A DNA stretch of 15,230 nt, taken from Minisyncoccota bacterium (GTDB taxonomy: Bacteria; Patescibacteriota; Microgenomatia; UBA1400; PJMF01). Both the position numbers and the translations under genes were made by a program. The notes under the pieces were generated by a model that had not been told where the DNA came from, searched no databases, and worked only from the letters and a program-made list of their open reading frames with translations. This document shows, one piece after another, positions 13,574 to 15,230 of this stretch (position 1 is the first letter of the stretch; every line of letters begins with the position of its first letter). Location: positions 4,131 through 19,360 of the forward strand of contig DOZC01000028.1 of the NCBI GenBank assembly GCA_003518205.1, given 5' to 3'.

Positions 13574-14542
13574 ATGTCAAAAACCGCCACTCTTAAAACT
13601 GCCAAGGCCGTCAAAACTGATGCTGCCGTCAAAACTGCCAAGACCGTCAAAACTGGCCCCGCCACCAAACCTAAAGTGGATAATTCAGTTTCAAGTCTAA
13701 TTGCCGCCAATACCATTATTAAACTTACCATTCCTCAAGCAGATGTTAAAGCTGGCTGTCAAAAAGTTTTAGCCAAACTCGCCAAAACCACCAAAGCTCC
13801 GGGTTTCCGTGAAGGCAAAGCTCCCTTAGAACTTGCTGAAAACGTTATCGGTCAAAGTAAACTCATCGAAAAAACCTTCAACGACGTAGTGGCTCACGCC
13901 TACTATCACGCCGTAGTGGATCAAAAAAAACAACCTCTAACTCAGCCAGAATTTGATCCCATTAGTTTGTCAATGGAAAAAGATTGGGAAGTCGAAGCTC
14001 ATTTCGGCGAAAGACCAGAGATCAAACTCGGTGACTATCAAAAATTAGTCGAAACCGCCCTGAAAACCATCGAGGCTGATAAAACCACTGATAAGGCCCC
14101 CGCCAAAGCTCAGACCGAGGCTGAACTGCGTGAGCTCAAACTCCGAGCCATTTTTAAAGCCTTGGCTGAAGGCATTCGTCCCGCCATCCCTGAGTTATTA
14201 CTGCGCCAGGAAACTCGTTATGAGCTAGATGATCTGGTCAAAAATTTGACTCAGCTGAATTTAAAACTGGATGAATATGTGGCCAAACGAAATATTACCA
14301 CTCAAGACTTATCCAACGAACTAGCTGCCACGGCTCTAGGCAAACTTCAACTCGAGTTTATTTTGGGCGCCATTGCCGCTGACGTTAAGTTTACCGCCAC
14401 CTCAGAAGATTTTGACAAGGCTCTAGCTGAGATTAAAGACGAAACTACTCGAGCCAAAATCAAAGCCGATGCCCAGACCATGCGTCAACTAGAAGTGAGT
14501 TTAATCCGACAAAAAGTCGTTGATTATTTACTCAAAATTTAG
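13574..14542 (+). CDS. tig: Trigger factor, short form without the PPIase domain
   Basis: Ribosome-associated chaperone that holds nascent chains, 322 residues against about 430 normally. Residues 1-36 are a Lys/Thr/Ala tail with KTAKAVKT (8-15) and KTAKTVKT (20-27). The ribosome-binding domain follows, with the signature APGFREGKAPLEL (75-87) at the tip that docks near the tunnel exit. After the domain ends near LGDYQKLVE (152-160) there is only a Lys/Ala/Thr linker (about 161-183) where the FKBP-type PPIase domain should be. The helical C-terminal chaperone arms follow, including IPELLLRQETRYELDDLV (205-222) and SLIRQKVVDYLLKI at the end. It ends in TAG. ATG at 13574 is the only reasonable start, 7 bases after TATAAT. 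The identity rests on the signature and domain order. Confidence 0.86.
   Translation: MSKTATLKTAKAVKTDAAVKTAKTVKTGPATKPKVDNSVSSLIAANTIIKLTIPQADVKAGCQKVLAKLAKTTKAPGFREGKAPLELAENVIGQSKLIEKTFNDVVAHAYYHAVVDQKKQPLTQPEFDPISLSMEKDWEVEAHFGERPEIKLGDYQKLVETALKTIEADKTTDKAPAKAQTEAELRELKLRAIFKALAEGIRPAIPELLLRQETRYELDDLVKNLTQLNLKLDEYVAKRNITTQDLSNELAATALGKLQLEFILGAIAADVKFTATSEDFDKALAEIKDETTRAKIKADAQTMRQLEVSLIRQKVVDYLLKI
13595..13655 (+). repeat. 25-bp direct repeat, period 36, in the trigger factor N-terminus
   Basis: The segment beginning AAAACTGCCAAG at 13595-13619 recurs at 13631-13655 with one mismatch (G to A in the middle). The period of 36 bases keeps the frame and encodes the two KTAK(A/T)VKT copies. 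This looks like an in-frame tandem duplication that lengthened the basic tail. Confidence 0.8.
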
Positions 14543-14559
14543 CTACTTTTGCAACTTTG

Positions 14560-14605
14560 GCGGAAAATTTTTGTGAGGCAGTCAAATTTTGCCCTCCCGC
14601 TTTTT
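14560..14605 (+). terminator. Possible intrinsic terminator after trigger factor
   Basis: GCGGAAAATTT (14560-14570) can pair with AAATTTT (14584-14590) and, past a 6-base bulge, CCGC (14597-14600). TTTTT follows at once (14601-14605). An alternative inner stem pairs GAGGC with GCCCTC. The stem is imperfect, but its place 17 bases after the stop and before the next promoter fits. Confidence 0.5.
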
Positions 14606-14643
14606 AAAAAAAGTTTTATACTACCTTTAGACGACCAATTAGC

Positions 14644-14671
14644 TTGACTTTCTCAAGTAAAGTCCTATAAT
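14644..14671 (+). promoter_or_regulatory. Sigma-70-type promoter for the acidic protein gene, probably leaderless
   Basis: TTGACT (14644-14649) and TATAAT (14666-14671) are 16 bases apart, matching 11 of 12 consensus positions. The -10 box ends 8 bases before the ATG at 14680, with no Shine-Dalgarno sequence between, so the message probably starts at or just before the ATG. Confidence 0.78.
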
Positions 14672-14679
14672 TCGCGGAT

Positions 14680-15230
14680 ATGACAGCCCAAACAACGAAT
14701 TCAACTTCTACTGTCATCGATGATACTCCATCAAATGTTGAGCGGGGGGTTCCTTACGCTGGTGCCGAAACTACCAGCTCTGACCTGATGGCCGGAGTTA
14801 TGAGCTCAATGGTGGGTATGACTCATACACCAGAATTTGAATATGACGATGCTAATTTTTCGGCTTTAGCTACTGACGCAACTGAGACGACCAGTGATCT
14901 GGATGAGACTACTCAACTCAATGGACTAGAATCAACTCCAGAAAATTTAAATCCTTTTGCCGCCGCCCTGGGTCAAGCCCAGAGTTCAGCCACAACTTCT
15001 AAAACTATTGAATATTCAACAAGTGAAGTCATCGGAAATAAAGCTCCAGAAGCTGGTGATGATGGCGATCCAACAGCTTCCAAACCCAGCGAAACCACAG
15101 TTTTTAATGCCGCTCAAGCCAGACAACTTGCCGAAGACACTCGAGCTTTAGATGAAACTAGAGTGGCTTTTGCTGGTCTCATGGCTCAGGCTCAAAGTGA
15201 AATTAAATTACCACCAAAAAATGCATCGAG
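14680..15230 (+). CDS. Acidic Ser/Thr/Ala-rich protein of unknown function (3' end outside window)
   Basis: An open frame of 183 codons runs from ATG at 14680 to the window edge without a stop, so the gene is 3'-partial. I do not recognise it. The visible part starts MTAQTTNSTSTVIDDTPSN and is rich in Thr, Ser, Ala, Asp and Glu, with roughly three acidic residues per basic one. It has no signal peptide, membrane segment or catalytic motif, and it looks largely disordered. Two short helical stretches seem likely, around NPFAAALGQAQ and NAAQARQLAEDTRALDET. It could be the disordered head of a larger protein whose domain lies beyond the window. Its reality is supported by the strong promoter, the precise -10-to-ATG spacing, and an open frame with coding-like codon use. 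Confidence 0.72.
   Translation, partial: MTAQTTNSTSTVIDDTPSNVERGVPYAGAETTSSDLMAGVMSSMVGMTHTPEFEYDDANFSALATDATETTSDLDETTQLNGLESTPENLNPFAAALGQAQSSATTSKTIEYSTSEVIGNKAPEAGDDGDPTASKPSETTVFNAAQARQLAEDTRALDETRVAFAGLMAQAQSEIKLPPKNAS

Noticed and set aside
1..15230. Defence system, prophage, insertion sequence or CRISPR array
   Set aside because: No transposase, integrase, nuclease or toxin genes, no terminal inverted repeats and no spaced repeat arrays were seen. The UvrD-like helicase is of the housekeeping type.

Overview
This 15.2 kb window is a dense bacterial chromosome segment with no intergenic gap longer than about 140 bases. I see no mobile element, CRISPR array, tRNA or rRNA. The standard bacterial code fits: TGA is a real stop for two genes and no gene needs TGA read-through. 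Several traits suggest a member of the Candidate Phyla Radiation (Patescibacteria): a trigger factor without its prolyl-isomerase domain, a GAPDH with an altered cofactor-binding loop, a FemA/B-like gene overlapping pyrH, compact genes, few Shine-Dalgarno sites, and -10 boxes lying almost on the start codon. This placement is inference from gene style, not from a phylogenetic marker.

Layout. (1) Bases 1-579, plus strand: the 3' end of a GT4 glycosyltransferase. (2) Bases 596-8239, minus strand: a tightly packed seven-gene run, read from right to left. It contains triosephosphate isomerase, a PMT-family (GT39-like) membrane mannosyltransferase, a GT2 polyprenyl-phosphate sugar synthase-like enzyme, an FAD/NAD(P) amine-oxidase-like flavoprotein, a large GT-C-like membrane protein, a HAD-family phosphatase-like protein and an SDR nucleotide-sugar epimerase of the CDP-paratose 2-epimerase type. 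Gaps are 2-18 bases, so it is probably one operon. (3) Bases 8290-15230, plus strand, divergent: a UvrD/PcrA helicase, a FemA/B-like aminoacyltransferase overlapping UMP kinase (pyrH), GAPDH, a short trigger factor, and the start of an unrecognised acidic Ser/Thr/Ala-rich protein that runs off the window.

How the parts may work together. The minus-strand run looks like a small cell-surface glycosylation pathway. The GT2 enzyme could charge a lipid phosphate with sugar. The PMT protein and the second GT-C-like protein could use lipid-linked sugar outside the membrane. The epimerase and flavoprotein could modify the sugar, and the HAD protein could dephosphorylate an intermediate. The plus strand holds housekeeping functions: DNA repair, peptidoglycan cross-bridge, pyrimidine nucleotides, glycolysis and protein folding. 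The two glycolytic genes (TIM and GAPDH) are in separate, divergent units.

The most notable observations are the likely leaderless transcripts, the rebuilt trigger factor with a duplicated lysine-rich tail, the two-codon ORF ahead of GAPDH, and the flavoprotein/GT-C glycosylation operon. Nothing here proves a wholly new system.
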